Shown here: positions 42,330 to 52,228 of the stretch, piece after piece
How the letters are laid out: every line of letters starts with the position of its first letter
How positions within the stretch are numbered: position 1 is the stretch's first letter
From: CAZGOM01 sp964527265
Lineage (GTDB): Bacteria > Planctomycetota > Phycisphaerae > Phycisphaerales > Phycisphaeraceae
Assembly (NCBI GenBank): GCA_964527265.1
Contig: CAZGOM010000009.1
Location: forward strand, 1-64,000
Reading direction: 5' to 3'
DNA length: 64,000 nucleotides
Notes under the pieces: generated by a model
What the model was told of the DNA's origin: nothing
Seen by the model: the letters and a program-made list of their open reading frames with translations, nothing else
The model's database searches: none
Translations under genes and position numbers: made by a program

Positions 42330-44405
42330 TCAGCGTGGTGAAGTCAGGCGGGAGAGGCCCGCGCGTGCATCAGGATTGGAGGGATTCAACCGTAGCGCGC
42401 GGGCATAAATTGCAGCCGCCTGGTGGTAATCCCCGGTTTTCTCAAGCATGAGAGCGAGATGGTTGAGCGGCATGGGATCCGAGGGCGCCAGGGCGGTGGC
42501 CTGGGCGAAATATTGAGCAGCCTGTGTGAATCGTCCACTCCGCGCTTCCAATATTCCCAAGGCATCCAGAGCGAAAAACTTTTCATTCCCTTGGCCTTGT
42601 GCATCGGGCATGGCCAGGAGGGTCAGGTAAATGTCTTTGGCTTGCTGATCGCGTCCAAGATGAGTCAGGGAAGCCGCCAGCGCCATTTGGGCAGGTGCGT
42701 TCTGGGGGAAAAGCGCTGTGGCGCGGGATAGGGGTTCAATGGCCTCGGCATGGCGGTCTAGACGCGCCAGCACGCGGCCTGCTTCGTAGAATGCGGCCCA
42801 GTTCTCAGGAGAAGGGTCAGCCTGTGCGGCGCGCTGATAGGCCGCCAAGGCTTCATCCAGGCGGTTTAACCGCTCCAGCGCCATGGCGAGCATGAGCCAG
42901 GACTGGGGGTTGTCTGGTTCGATCTGTGCCGCGCGCCGACAATATGGCAAAGCCTGTGCTTCCTGCCCCAGTTGAATGTGGGCGATTCCCATCACGTGCT
43001 GTGCCAGCCACATATTCGGGTCTATATCGAGTGCCTGACGGCCAAAATCCAGTGCTTCACCAGGCTTCTGTGCCGCAACCAAAGCATTGGCCAGCATCAC
43101 TTTGGGACGCGCGCCTTTGGGAGTGACGCGTACGACCTGTTGCCAGAGGGAAATGGAGTTTTCCCAATGTCCGAGTGTGGACCAGGTCATTGCCGCGCAA
43201 CACATGAGGACGATGGCCATGGCGGCCGGCGCCAGGCGACCGATGGCCAAAGGGTGCCGTCGGGACAGATCATTCATCCCCCAGACAACCGCCACAAGAG
43301 GACCGATCATGGGAATGTAGGTGTACCGGTCAGCCATGGATTGCCACCCGACCTGAACCAGGCCAATGACGGGAACGAGTGTTCCCAGGTACCACACCCA
43401 CCCGATGAGAAACCAGGGCTTGTCCCTGCGCCAGGCCCACGCGGCCAGAGTTGTGATCGCCGTCAGGAGCACTCCCGAAAGAACGATATGGAAGAGCGCA
43501 GGCCACTGAGACTGCGGATAGGGGTAAAGCACCGCAAGGTCCATGGGCCAGAACATCAGGCGCAGGTACGCGGCATAGGCGACAAGTGCATTGGCTGCCC
43601 GCGCGGCCAGTGGGACGCCTTCCATCATCATGCCGGTCTGCCGCTGGACAACAAAGGTCAGAATGCAGAATGCGACGATTACAGGAAGGAGAAGCGCTTT
43701 TTCAAGCAGTGGTTTTTTCCAGGAACTCCTGTCGCCAAGAGTCATTCGGCGCAGCGGCCAGATATCCAATACAAGCAGCACGCAGGGAAGAGTCACAAGC
43801 ATCGGTTTAGACATGAGGCCAAAGCTCAAGGCAACAACAACCAGAAGGTATCGTCCCCATGTGGGCGCCTTAGCGTAATAGGCGTAAGCCAGCAGGGTAA
43901 GCATCCAGAAAAGGCCGCTGAGTACATCTTTGCGTTCGGATACCCAGGCGACGGACTCCACACGCAAAGGGTGAAGCCCCCACAAGAGCGCGACCGCAGC
44001 AGCAGGCCAGGTGGCGCCGGTGAGGAGTCTCAACCCGAGAAACAGGACGGCAACACACAGGGCGTGCAGGATGACCGATGTCAGATGGAAGGCCCAGGGC
44101 TGGCCGGCTCCCAGAGAGACATCCAATAAAAATGAGAGCCATGTGATGGGATGCCAGTTGCCCCCATCAACGGCTTTGAAGGCCCATAGAAACGAATCCC
44201 ATGAGAGTCCTTCGAGGACGTGGCGGTTTTCATAAACGTAGACATCGTCGTCATAGTTGACGAACCCGAACGCAATGGACCGGGAGAAGAGCGCGAAAGT
44301 CAGCAGTGCGAGAGCGGCGGCGATGGTCGCCGGATGGGCGGCGAGGCGGCGGTCCAGCCGGGCGGCTGAAGCAGCCGGGTCGAGTGAAGCGGATTGACGT
44401 GGCAT
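42330..44405 (-). CDS. Multi-spanning membrane protein with C-terminal TPR repeats, paralogue 1
   Basis: A 691-residue protein. The first 430 residues hold about ten transmembrane helices with an early loop FGFVNYDDDVYVYEN and a DRYTYIPMIGPLVAVVWG block. This is the arrangement of TMTC/PMT-like GT-C membrane glycosyltransferases, whose DD motif lies in the first external loop. The last 250 residues are about seven TPR units (for example PSPENWAAFYEAGRVLARLD). It is closely related to the next gene and probably co-transcribed; the spacing is 83 nt. Mannosyl or similar transfer to exported proteins is a family-based guess. Confidence 0.8.
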   Translation of the reverse strand: MPRQSASLDPAASAARLDRRLAAHPATIAAALALLTFALFSRSIAFGFVNYDDDVYVYENRHVLEGLSWDSFLWAFKAVDGGNWHPITWLSFLLDVSLGAGQPWAFHLTSVILHALCVAVLFLGLRLLTGATWPAAAVALLWGLHPLRVESVAWVSERKDVLSGLFWMLTLLAYAYYAKAPTWGRYLLVVVALSFGLMSKPMLVTLPCVLLVLDIWPLRRMTLGDRSSWKKPLLEKALLLPVIVAFCILTFVVQRQTGMMMEGVPLAARAANALVAYAAYLRLMFWPMDLAVLYPYPQSQWPALFHIVLSGVLLTAITTLAAWAWRRDKPWFLIGWVWYLGTLVPVIGLVQVGWQSMADRYTYIPMIGPLVAVVWGMNDLSRRHPLAIGRLAPAAMAIVLMCCAAMTWSTLGHWENSISLWQQVVRVTPKGARPKVMLANALVAAQKPGEALDFGRQALDIDPNMWLAQHVMGIAHIQLGQEAQALPYCRRAAQIEPDNPQSWLMLAMALERLNRLDEALAAYQRAAQADPSPENWAAFYEAGRVLARLDRHAEAIEPLSRATALFPQNAPAQMALAASLTHLGRDQQAKDIYLTLLAMPDAQGQGNEKFFALDALGILEARSGRFTQAAQYFAQATALAPSDPMPLNHLALMLEKTGDYHQAAAIYARALRLNPSNPDARAGLSRLTSPR

Positions 44406-44488
44406 TGGAGGGCTGCCTCCTGTGCGCAGCGCATCCTGGATGGATCCGTGAAGGCCTGTGGTTTTATGTGTTTAATGTTTTGAAGGTG

Positions 44489-46573
44489 TTAAGGCGTCGG
44501 AACATATCCAAGCCTGGCCAGCGCGGCCTTGGCATCTGCGTCGGCAGGGGCGATCTTGAGGACCTTATGGAGTGTGGCGGCTGCTTCCTGGCGTTTGCCC
44601 AGGCGCTCCTGCATCGAAGCCAGATTTCCCAGGGCGATGGCATCGTTTGGGTTGAGTTCCAGCGCCTTGGAGAAGTAGTCGGCGGCGCTTTGCCAGCGGC
44701 CTGCTCGGGTTTCAAGAATGCCCAGACCGTTGTAGGTCCATGCGATTTCTGCAGTTTGAGGCGGGCTGTTATAGCCCAGAAGTGCAATGTATTGCTTTCG
44801 TGCCTCGTCGTCGCGTCCAAGTTCGGCCAGCGAAAAGGCCAGACTGTAAGTGACACTGGGCATGTGATAGACCTGTTCGGAAACTTTCTGAAAGCACTCG
44901 ACGGCTTGGGCGTGCCGGTTGAGGTTGGAAAGAAGATTGCCGTAGTAGTACTCAATCAGCCAGGGATTGGCGCCACGGCGTACGGCCATGCCCTGCTCAT
45001 AAGCGGCCAGGGCTTGAGGAATGTGGCCTAGTTTTTCAAGGGTAAGGCCGTAGACCATCCAGGCCAGAGGTTTATCGGGAGCCAGTTCGCAGGCTTTAGC
45101 GGCATGAGAAAGAGCCATAGCGGGCTTTTGTTGCTCTGAAAGGGCATAGCCAAGCAGGTAGTGCCCATACCAGAGATTAGGCGCTTTCTGCGTGGCGATG
45201 GCGGCATGAGCCTGGGCTTCGATGTAGCTGCGTTCGTTGAGCTTGACGGCTGCAAGCATGCCGTGCGGCCAGGGGGAGTCAGGGCTAACTTTGACAGCTT
45301 GATTCCAGAGAGAGGTGGAGTCTTTCCAATAACCCAGGGTGGGGGTGAAGGTGATGAACGCAAGCGCAAAAGCGGCGGCCAATGCGGCTGCGTGTGCCAC
45401 CGCGCGTATCGGGGAAGGAGCCACCGCCGCGGCGTCACGCAGGCCCCAGACCAGTGCGATGAGGACACCGATGATGGGAAGGTAGGTGTAACGGTCGGCC
45501 ATGTATTGGCCGCCGACTTGAATCAGCCCAATCACCGGGACGAGCATGCCCAGGTACCAGAGCCAGCCGATCATGAGGTATTTGTGATTCCGCCTCCATG
45601 CCCAGGCGGCCAGGGCTGTGACTGCGGTGAGAACGATAACGGGAAGGATGAGGTTGGTCAGGCCCAGTTCCCGCTCGCCATAGGGATAGAGCACCGCCAG
45701 ATCCGCGGGCCAGAGGGTCATGCCCAGATAAGCCGCGTAAGCGCAGAAGGCATTGATGATCCGCTGAGGGAAGGCGATGCCGGCATTCATGGCGCCTTCA
45801 TTGCTTTGCACCATGAAGGTCACGATGCTGAGGGCGATGATGAGGGGAAGCATGAGGACTTTTTCAAGGATGATGGAACGCCATGTTTCGCCTGATTCCG
45901 CGCGCGGCCTGCCCAGGGGCCATACGTCCAGCAGAAAAAGCACGCAGGGAACCGTCACCAGCATGGCTTTGGACATAAGTCCTAGAAGGAAGGCAAACAT
46001 GACCAAGGCATAGCGTTGCCATGATTTTTGCCGGACATAATGGGCATACGCGATAAGGGTGAGGAAGAAGAAGAATCCGGAAAGGACGTCCTTGCGCTCA
46101 GACACCCAGGCGACGGACTCGGCGCGCAACGGATGAACGGCCCAAAACAGGGCCACCAAAAACGAAGGCCACGTTTCCGCGGTCATCATTCTCATGGCAA
46201 TGAACAACAACGCGGCGTTCGCCGCGTGCAGCGTGATGGATGAAAGATGGAACGCCCATGCATTGCCGTTGCCAATAGAGGAATCCAGGAGAAGCGAAAA
46301 CCAAACCATGGGATGCCAGTTGGCGCCTTCCACTGATTGAAAGGAGAGGAGAATGGTTTTGAATTGAAGGCCCTCACGGACCATCGCGTTCTCATAGACA
46401 TAGACATTGTCATCAAAGCTGACAAACGGATAAGTGAGGGTGACGGAGTAAAGGGCGAAAGCAGTGCAAGCCAGAACAAACGCCAGAAAAGCCGGGCGCT
46501 GGGCAAACCAAGCAGGAGATAAGAAGCCGGGGGCGGCTCCGGAGATTGGGATAGTGGGGCTGGAAGAGGGCAT
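44489..46573 (-). CDS. Multi-spanning membrane protein with C-terminal TPR repeats, paralogue 2
   Basis: A 694-residue paralogue of the downstream gene with the same plan: YPFVSFDDNVYVYENAMVREG in the first external loop, about ten transmembrane helices to residue 430, DRYTYLPIIGVLIALVWG, then TPR repeats to the end (ending DADAKAALARLGYVP). DDxYVYEN with two adjacent aspartates is conserved between the two and is a plausible catalytic pair of a GT-C fold enzyme. Paired paralogues of this kind may act as a heterodimer (inference). Confidence 0.8.
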   Translation of the reverse strand: MPSSSPTIPISGAAPGFLSPAWFAQRPAFLAFVLACTAFALYSVTLTYPFVSFDDNVYVYENAMVREGLQFKTILLSFQSVEGANWHPMVWFSLLLDSSIGNGNAWAFHLSSITLHAANAALLFIAMRMMTAETWPSFLVALFWAVHPLRAESVAWVSERKDVLSGFFFFLTLIAYAHYVRQKSWQRYALVMFAFLLGLMSKAMLVTVPCVLFLLDVWPLGRPRAESGETWRSIILEKVLMLPLIIALSIVTFMVQSNEGAMNAGIAFPQRIINAFCAYAAYLGMTLWPADLAVLYPYGERELGLTNLILPVIVLTAVTALAAWAWRRNHKYLMIGWLWYLGMLVPVIGLIQVGGQYMADRYTYLPIIGVLIALVWGLRDAAAVAPSPIRAVAHAAALAAAFALAFITFTPTLGYWKDSTSLWNQAVKVSPDSPWPHGMLAAVKLNERSYIEAQAHAAIATQKAPNLWYGHYLLGYALSEQQKPAMALSHAAKACELAPDKPLAWMVYGLTLEKLGHIPQALAAYEQGMAVRRGANPWLIEYYYGNLLSNLNRHAQAVECFQKVSEQVYHMPSVTYSLAFSLAELGRDDEARKQYIALLGYNSPPQTAEIAWTYNGLGILETRAGRWQSAADYFSKALELNPNDAIALGNLASMQERLGKRQEAAATLHKVLKIAPADADAKAALARLGYVPTP

Positions 46574-46916
46574 AGCGACTCGTGTTGGCGCGGAACGGCG
46601 TTACGACGAATGCCCAGATTAAAGGAGATGGGTTAACAAGACGTTAATGTCCCGGCGTCATGCGTGGGTTTTGCAGCAAAACAGGCCCGCAGCATGAAGA
46701 TGCGGCAAGGAATACGTTAATCAAGTGTTAGCTGGCGCGATCAGTGAAGCTGGCGCGAAATTTCCTGAATGGGGTACCGATGTCGAAGGGGGCTTGCAGT
46801 CAGGCAGCAAGGATGGGAATGCACGCTACATATTGAGAGGATTTCCTGTTGCGCGCGCAGCATGGTAAAAACTTTGGTTTGAATTCGCGCCTCCCCTAAA
46901 TGGTAAACAAGCTCAT
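46574..46916. other. Divergent intergenic region, 343 bp
   Basis: It lies between two divergent genes. GGTTAACAAGACGTTAATG near 46630 and ACGTTAATCAAGTGTTAG near 46714 share the core ACGTTAAT, a possible repeated regulator site. No gene, terminator or RNA is evident. Promoters for both genes should lie here. Confidence 0.5.
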
Positions 46917-48092
46917 ATGGGCAACAAACTTAAGACATTGTTGATCGGCACCGGCGCGATTTCACAACTCATGCATCTGCCGAACCTCGCCGCCAACAAG
47001 CGCGTTGAACTGGAGATGGTGTGCGATTTGAATGCGGAGGCCGCGGAAGCATCGCGGGTGAAGTTTGGGGCCCGCCGTTCTTCGACGGACTGGCGTGCGG
47101 CCGTGGCGGACTCGGCCATTGAGATGGTCGTATTGGCTACCACCGAAAAGCTCCGCCGCCCGGTGATCGAACTGTGTGCAAAGCTGGGCAAACCGATTTA
47201 CGTCGAAAAGCCGCTGGCGGTGTCGCTTAGTGAGATGTACCTGATTCAAAAAGCGGTGAAGGAATCGGGCATTCCGTTTTGCGTGGGGCACAATCGGCGC
47301 TCGTCCCCGGCCATGATCGAAGCGCAAGCGATTTTCCGCGCGCACATGGAGGCTCCCAAGCCGTGCCCATGGCGCTGGATGCGTGAGAAAGGGTTGCCGG
47401 ACCTTCCCGAAGCCGCCGGCCCGGGCATGGCGGTGCGTATCAATGACGACTGGCGGTCGTGGAAATCCTGGGTGTTTGATAAGACCCAGGCGCCTCACGG
47501 CCCCATGCTCTTTGAGATGACGCACTTCACGGATATCTGTAATTGGTTCATGGGCCAGGAGCCGGTCAGCGCCATGGCCATTGAAGCCGGCATGCTCTCC
47601 TGCGGCGTGGTGGTGCGCTACACCAACCATGGCCTGGCCACCATTCAGATGTGCGCCAATGGCACATTCGGATACACCAAGGAGCTTTACGAAGTGATGG
47701 GTCAGGGTGGCATCGTGGTGGTGGACCACATGCTCGAAGTACGCACTGCGGGTATCACCGGCGCACCTGCGAAAAAAACCTATCCCATGATCAAGGATCG
47801 TCACCCGGCCATCGGTGCGCAGGGCGGTTTTGAAGGGTGGTTTGAGAAGAAGCAGGCCGCCTGCCGCGACGCGGCAGAGAAGGGCGACCCCACGCTCCAA
47901 TTCACCGCCGAGCCCGACAAAGGCCACGTACAGGCCATCGACCGCTTCATTGACCAGATCCTGGGCATCGGCCCGGAAGTGTGCGGCGTCGACAGCGCCG
48001 TCAGCGCCACGGAAGTCGCCTTCGCCGCCATCAAGAGCGCGCAGGTGAAAAGAGAGGTGATGATTGAGGAGATTCGCCAGGAAGCCAAATGA
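46917..48092 (+). CDS. Gfo/Idh/MocA-family oxidoreductase
   Basis: A 391-residue NAD(P)-dependent sugar or inositol dehydrogenase-type enzyme. The N-terminal Rossmann fold starts TLLIGTGAISQLMHLPNL (a GxGxxS variant), and the conserved EKP motif is in IYVEKPLAV at about 97-100, which contacts the cofactor. The substrate domain follows, with TDICNWFMGQEP in the region where the catalytic His is usually found. Exact substrate unknown. It is followed by a hairpin terminator shared with carB. Confidence 0.88.
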   Translation: MGNKLKTLLIGTGAISQLMHLPNLAANKRVELEMVCDLNAEAAEASRVKFGARRSSTDWRAAVADSAIEMVVLATTEKLRRPVIELCAKLGKPIYVEKPLAVSLSEMYLIQKAVKESGIPFCVGHNRRSSPAMIEAQAIFRAHMEAPKPCPWRWMREKGLPDLPEAAGPGMAVRINDDWRSWKSWVFDKTQAPHGPMLFEMTHFTDICNWFMGQEPVSAMAIEAGMLSCGVVVRYTNHGLATIQMCANGTFGYTKELYEVMGQGGIVVVDHMLEVRTAGITGAPAKKTYPMIKDRHPAIGAQGGFEGWFEKKQAACRDAAEKGDPTLQFTAEPDKGHVQAIDRFIDQILGIGPEVCGVDSAVSATEVAFAAIKSAQVKREVMIEEIRQEAK

Positions 48093-48093
48093 A

Positions 48094-48123
48094 ACACTGG
48101 CCTGCGTTGCAGCAGGCCAGTGT
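48094..48123. terminator. Bidirectional hairpin between oxidoreductase and carB
   Basis: An 11-bp stem, ACACTGGCCTG with CAGGCCAGTGT, between convergent genes. It begins two bases after the oxidoreductase stop. Confidence 0.8.
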
Positions 48124-48156
48124 CCTTGAACTTGAGTTTATGAACGGCTGGGCGCC

Positions 48157-51100
48157 TTACACGAAGTAATCCTGCAGCGCCCGCACCTTCCAGCCCTTTT
48201 TGAGCGCTTCCATCGCCTGCACGGCCGCCGAGGCGCCCGTGGTGGTGGTGATGATCGGCACGCCAAACCGCGTCGCGGCTGCGCGTAGCTTCCCTTCGTC
48301 TGACCCGATTCCCTTCTTGGTGGGGGTATTCAGTATCAGCGCCAGTTCCTTGTTCTTGATCATGTCCACCGCGTTGGGGCGGCCTTCGCTGATCTTGTTG
48401 ATTCGCGTGGTTTCGATGCCCTGCGCTTTGAGGTAGTCATAGGTTCCACCGGTGGTGACCACCTGGAAGCCGGCCTTCACCAGGCTGCGGGCGATCTCGA
48501 CCACTTGCGGCTTGTCGGAGTCACGCACGGAGAGGAACACCTTGCCCGAGGTGGGCAGCAGTGTGCCCGCCGCCATCTGAGATTTGGCGAACGCCAGGGG
48601 GAAGCCGGGGTCGATGCCCATCACTTCGCCGGTGGAGCGCATTTCCGGGCCCAGGATGATGTCCACGCCGGGGAACTTGGAGAAGGGGAAAACCGATTCC
48701 TTCACCGAGGTGTGCTTGGGGGTGATCTCCTTGGTGATGCCCAGTTCCGTTAGAGACTTGCCCGTCATCACCTTCGCGGCAATGCGCGCCCAGGGCAGGC
48801 CTGTCGCCTTGGAGACAAACGGCACCGTGCGGGAGGCGCGGGGGTTGACTTCCAGGATGTAGATTTCATGCCCTGCGCCGGTGGCAGGGTCAGGGCGCTT
48901 GATGGCGTATTGCACGTTCATCAGCCCGCGCACCTTCAGTGCCCGTGCGAGCGCGCGCGAGTGTTCTTTGATCTTCTCAACCACAGGCGCCGGGAGACTG
49001 TAGGGCGGCACTGCGCAGGCGGAGTCGCCCGAGTGGATGCCGGCTTCCTCGATGTGCTCCATCACGCCGGTCACAAGCGCGATGCAACCGGTCTGGTCTT
49101 TTTCGTAGGGCTTGAAGTCGCCGATCACATCGACATCGCATTCAATGGCTTCGGAGAGGAAGTCGTCGATGAGGATGGGTTGTCCGGCGATGTCCGAAGC
49201 GCCCATGGCGATGCGGATGTAGTGGCGGAGCTGGTCGTCATCGTAGACGGTTTCCATGCCGCGCCCGCCGAGGACGAAGGAGGGGCGCACCAGCACGGGG
49301 TAGCCGATGCGCTTGGCGATGGCCAGCGCCTCGTCCACGTTCATGGCGATGCCGTTGTCGGGTTGTTTGAGGCCCAGTTCTTTGAGCAGGCCGGCGAAGA
49401 GTTTGCGGTCCTCAGCCAGGTCGATGGATTCCACGCTGGTGCCGATGATCGGCACGCCCGCGGCTTTAAGCCCATGGGCCAGGTTCAGAGGTGTCTGCCC
49501 GCCGAACTGGACGATCACGCCGTGCAGGTTGCCCGGAGTGCCCAAGGGTGCGCCGTTCAAGCGTTCACAGATGTTCAGCACGTCTTCAAGGGTCAGCGGT
49601 TCGAAGAAGAGCAGGTCCGATGTGTCGTAGTCGGTGGAGACGGTTTCCGGGTTGGAGTTGATCATCACCGATTCGTAACCCAGGTCGTCCGCGGCATACG
49701 CCGCCTGCACGCAGCAGTAGTCAAACTCGATCCCCTGCCCGATGCGGTTGGGCCCGCCGCCCAGGATGACCACTTTCTTCTTATTGGTCACGCGGACTTC
49801 GTCCTCGCACTTCATCGACCCATCCGGCTGGCGGCTGGGGGATTCATACGTGGAGTAGTAGTAGGGGGTCACCGCTTCAAATTCACCCGCGCAGGTGTCC
49901 ACCACCTTGTAAACCGGTTCGATGCCCGCGGCCTTGCGGTGCGCGCGGACCTTCAGGATGTTCTCAGGGTTGATCTTGCCCAGGTACAGATTGGCAAGCT
50001 GCGCATCCGAATACCCCAGACGCTTGGCTTCCAGCAGCGTGTCGTTGGGCAGTTCCTTCAGGGTCTTGAATTTCGTCAGCACGGATTCAAAATCGACAAG
50101 TTGCTTGAGCTGGTCCAGGAACCACGGGTCGATATTGGTCAGTTGGTGTACATCATCGACCGACCAGCCCATTTTCAGGGCGTAGCGGATGTAGTAGAGC
50201 CGGCCCTGGGAGGGGACGATCAGCTTGCGCTTGAGCTTATCCAGGCCGATGGGCCATTCCACGGTTTCGTCGCCCGGCTTGGTGACGGTCCCGCGTGAGG
50301 CCGCCAGCCACTTGTCCAGGTTGTCGAAGCCGAACCCGAACCGCTTGACCTCCATCGAGCGGATGCCCTTCTGCAGGGATTCCTTGAAGGTGCGGCCGAT
50401 GCTCATCGCTTCGCCCACGGATTTCATCTGCGTGGTCAGGGTTTCGTCGGCTTCGGGGAATTTTTCAAAGGTCCACCGTGGGATCTTGGTCACCACGTAG
50501 TCAATCGTCGGTTCAAAGCAGGCGACCGTCTTGCCGGTGATGTCGTTGGGCAGTTCCCACAGCGTGTAACCCACGGCCAGTTTCGCAGCGATCTTCGCGA
50601 TGGCGAAGCCCGTCGCCTTGGAAGCCAGCGCCGAAGAGCGCGACACGCGGGGGTTCATCTCCACCACAACCATGTCCCCCTTGTCGGGGTCGATGGCGAA
50701 CTGGATGTTGCACCCGCCGGTTTCCACGCCCACCGCGCGGATGATGCCCAGCGCCGCATCGCGCATGCGCTGATACTCCCGGTCAGACAGCGTCTGCGCG
50801 GGCGCCACGGTGATGGAGTCGCCGGTATGCACGCCCATCGGGTCAAAGTTTTCGATCGAACAGATGATGACGGCGTTGTCTTCCTTGTCGCGCATCACTT
50901 CCAGTTCGTATTCCTTCCAGCCCAGCACGGATTGGTCGATCAGAACCTGGCGGGTCATGGAGGCGTCAAGGCCTTTTCGGATGATGTCTTCAAATTCTTC
51001 GCGGTTATAGGCGATGCCGCCGCCGGTGCCCCCCAGGGTGAAGGCGGGGCGGATGATGGCCGGCAGGCCGGTCTGCTCAAGGATCTGCCAGGCTTCTTCC

Positions 51101-51570
51101 AGGGAGTTGGCCGTGGCGGCCTTGGGCATCTTCAGGCCGATGCCTTCGACGATGTCTTTGAAAATCTTGCGGTCTTCAGCGCGGTAGATCACTTCGCGGT
51201 TGGCCCCGATCATCTCCACCTTGTGCTTCTGCAGGACGCCGTCGTCCCAGAGTTTGCAGGCGGTGTTGAGCGCGGTCTGCCCACCCAAGGTGGGCAGCAG
51301 GGCGTCGATGTGGTACTTGCCGCCCTTTTCCTGTTCGATGATCTTCGCGACCGCTTCGGGGGTGATCGGCTCAATGTACGTGCGGTCCGCCATGTCCGGG
51401 TCGGTCATGATCGTGGCGGGGTTGGAGTTGATCAAAACGACCTGGTAACCCTCTTCGCGCAGGGCTTTACACGCCTGTGTGCCGGAGTAGTCAAACTCAC
51501 ATCCCTGCCCGATGACAATGGGACCTGAGCCGATGATCAGAATGGTCTTGATGTCGGTGCGTTTAGGCAT
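48157..51570 (-). CDS. carB: Carbamoyl-phosphate synthase large subunit
   Basis: A 1137-residue CarB, which makes carbamoyl phosphate for pyrimidines and arginine from bicarbonate, ammonia and two ATP. Two homologous halves are visible: IGSGPIVIGQGCEFDYSGTQ at about 13-32 and ILGGGPNRIGQGIEFDYCC at about 600, each starting an ATP-grasp unit, with SINTLPT-type (DALLPTLGGQTALN) and QFGGQTPLN loops. The C-terminal MGS allosteric domain (about 990-1130, GKVFLSVRDSDK) binds UMP or ornithine in relatives. It is slightly longer than the usual 1070. No carA lies in the window. Confidence 0.97.
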   Translation of the reverse strand: MPKRTDIKTILIIGSGPIVIGQGCEFDYSGTQACKALREEGYQVVLINSNPATIMTDPDMADRTYIEPITPEAVAKIIEQEKGGKYHIDALLPTLGGQTALNTACKLWDDGVLQKHKVEMIGANREVIYRAEDRKIFKDIVEGIGLKMPKAATANSLEEAWQILEQTGLPAIIRPAFTLGGTGGGIAYNREEFEDIIRKGLDASMTRQVLIDQSVLGWKEYELEVMRDKEDNAVIICSIENFDPMGVHTGDSITVAPAQTLSDREYQRMRDAALGIIRAVGVETGGCNIQFAIDPDKGDMVVVEMNPRVSRSSALASKATGFAIAKIAAKLAVGYTLWELPNDITGKTVACFEPTIDYVVTKIPRWTFEKFPEADETLTTQMKSVGEAMSIGRTFKESLQKGIRSMEVKRFGFGFDNLDKWLAASRGTVTKPGDETVEWPIGLDKLKRKLIVPSQGRLYYIRYALKMGWSVDDVHQLTNIDPWFLDQLKQLVDFESVLTKFKTLKELPNDTLLEAKRLGYSDAQLANLYLGKINPENILKVRAHRKAAGIEPVYKVVDTCAGEFEAVTPYYYSTYESPSRQPDGSMKCEDEVRVTNKKKVVILGGGPNRIGQGIEFDYCCVQAAYAADDLGYESVMINSNPETVSTDYDTSDLLFFEPLTLEDVLNICERLNGAPLGTPGNLHGVIVQFGGQTPLNLAHGLKAAGVPIIGTSVESIDLAEDRKLFAGLLKELGLKQPDNGIAMNVDEALAIAKRIGYPVLVRPSFVLGGRGMETVYDDDQLRHYIRIAMGASDIAGQPILIDDFLSEAIECDVDVIGDFKPYEKDQTGCIALVTGVMEHIEEAGIHSGDSACAVPPYSLPAPVVEKIKEHSRALARALKVRGLMNVQYAIKRPDPATGAGHEIYILEVNPRASRTVPFVSKATGLPWARIAAKVMTGKSLTELGITKEITPKHTSVKESVFPFSKFPGVDIILGPEMRSTGEVMGIDPGFPLAFAKSQMAAGTLLPTSGKVFLSVRDSDKPQVVEIARSLVKAGFQVVTTGGTYDYLKAQGIETTRINKISEGRPNAVDMIKNKELALILNTPTKKGIGSDEGKLRAAATRFGVPIITTTTGASAAVQAMEALKKGWKVRALQDYFV

Positions 51571-51736
51571 TTTTTCGGGTTACCGGGTAGGGGGCAAATT
51601 TGGCGGGAGATTTTACGGTGTTTTCACAGCATAAACAAACCGGGTGAAAGCCGGGTGGTGGGGGAAAGCTGTCGGTTGTGAGGGAGGGATGAGGTCCGCA
51701 GACGGGAGGCTGGAAGGATAGGTGAAGGAAGTTCAC

Positions 51737-52081
51737 TTAGAGGGGGTTATCCGAGCGTTGGATCACACGGACATTCCGGCGGCCGTCGTCTGCATGAACC
51801 GTGGCTTGCCCGTTGTTCCCCGTACGCAGCAGCATGGCCAGGATGCGGAAGGGGAGTTTCAGGATCTGCAGCGCCAGCCACAGGACAATTAGGAGGGCGA
51901 TCACCACCACCGCCGCCGCCAGCGCCAGCAATGCCAGCGGAATGACAACCAAGATGGCAACTGAAATGAAGATCGCCTGAATCACCCCACGCGGCAGGAA
52001 ACCCAGCCCAATGGCTTCAAAACGCCGCATCACGGGTGCCCACAGGTCGAGTTTTTGTCCATTGACGGAAAACATAGCCAT
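51737..52081 (-). CDS. Small membrane protein, unrecognised
   Basis: A 114-residue protein with an N-terminal amphipathic part (RRFEAIGLGFLPRG) and two closely spaced helices at about 37-58 (FISVAILVVIPLALLALAAA) and 60-82. A basic or polar tail RTGNNGQATVHADDGRRNVRVI follows. No family is recognised. It lies 166 bp upstream of carB on the same strand, and the strong terminator at 52141 separates it from the PhyH gene. Confidence 0.6.
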   Translation of the reverse strand: MAMFSVNGQKLDLWAPVMRRFEAIGLGFLPRGVIQAIFISVAILVVIPLALLALAAAVVVIALLIVLWLALQILKLPFRILAMLLRTGNNGQATVHADDGRRNVRVIQRSDNPL

Positions 52082-52140
52082 ATAAGGATATCAATCTCAG
52101 CCTATGAGCGGTGCGAAAGCAGGCGCAACGTTTCGCAAGC

Positions 52141-52180
52141 AGGAAAAAAAGGCCCGGATTGATATCCAATCCGGGCCTTT
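52141..52180 (-). terminator. Strong intrinsic terminator of the 52229 PhyH gene
   Basis: A 13-bp stem AAAGGCCCGGATT with AATCCGGGCCTTT, followed on the minus strand by TTTTTTTCCTGC. It lies about 50 nt after the PhyH stop. Confidence 0.93.
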
Positions 52181-52228
52181 CATTCTATATGCCTTTTTTT
52201 TGACCCAGGCTCAGGACCCTGGATACGG

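Noticed and set aside
46574..46916. A dif site or origin in the divergent gap
   Set aside because: No 28-bp element resembling the XerC/XerD consensus and no DnaA-box cluster was visible by eye.
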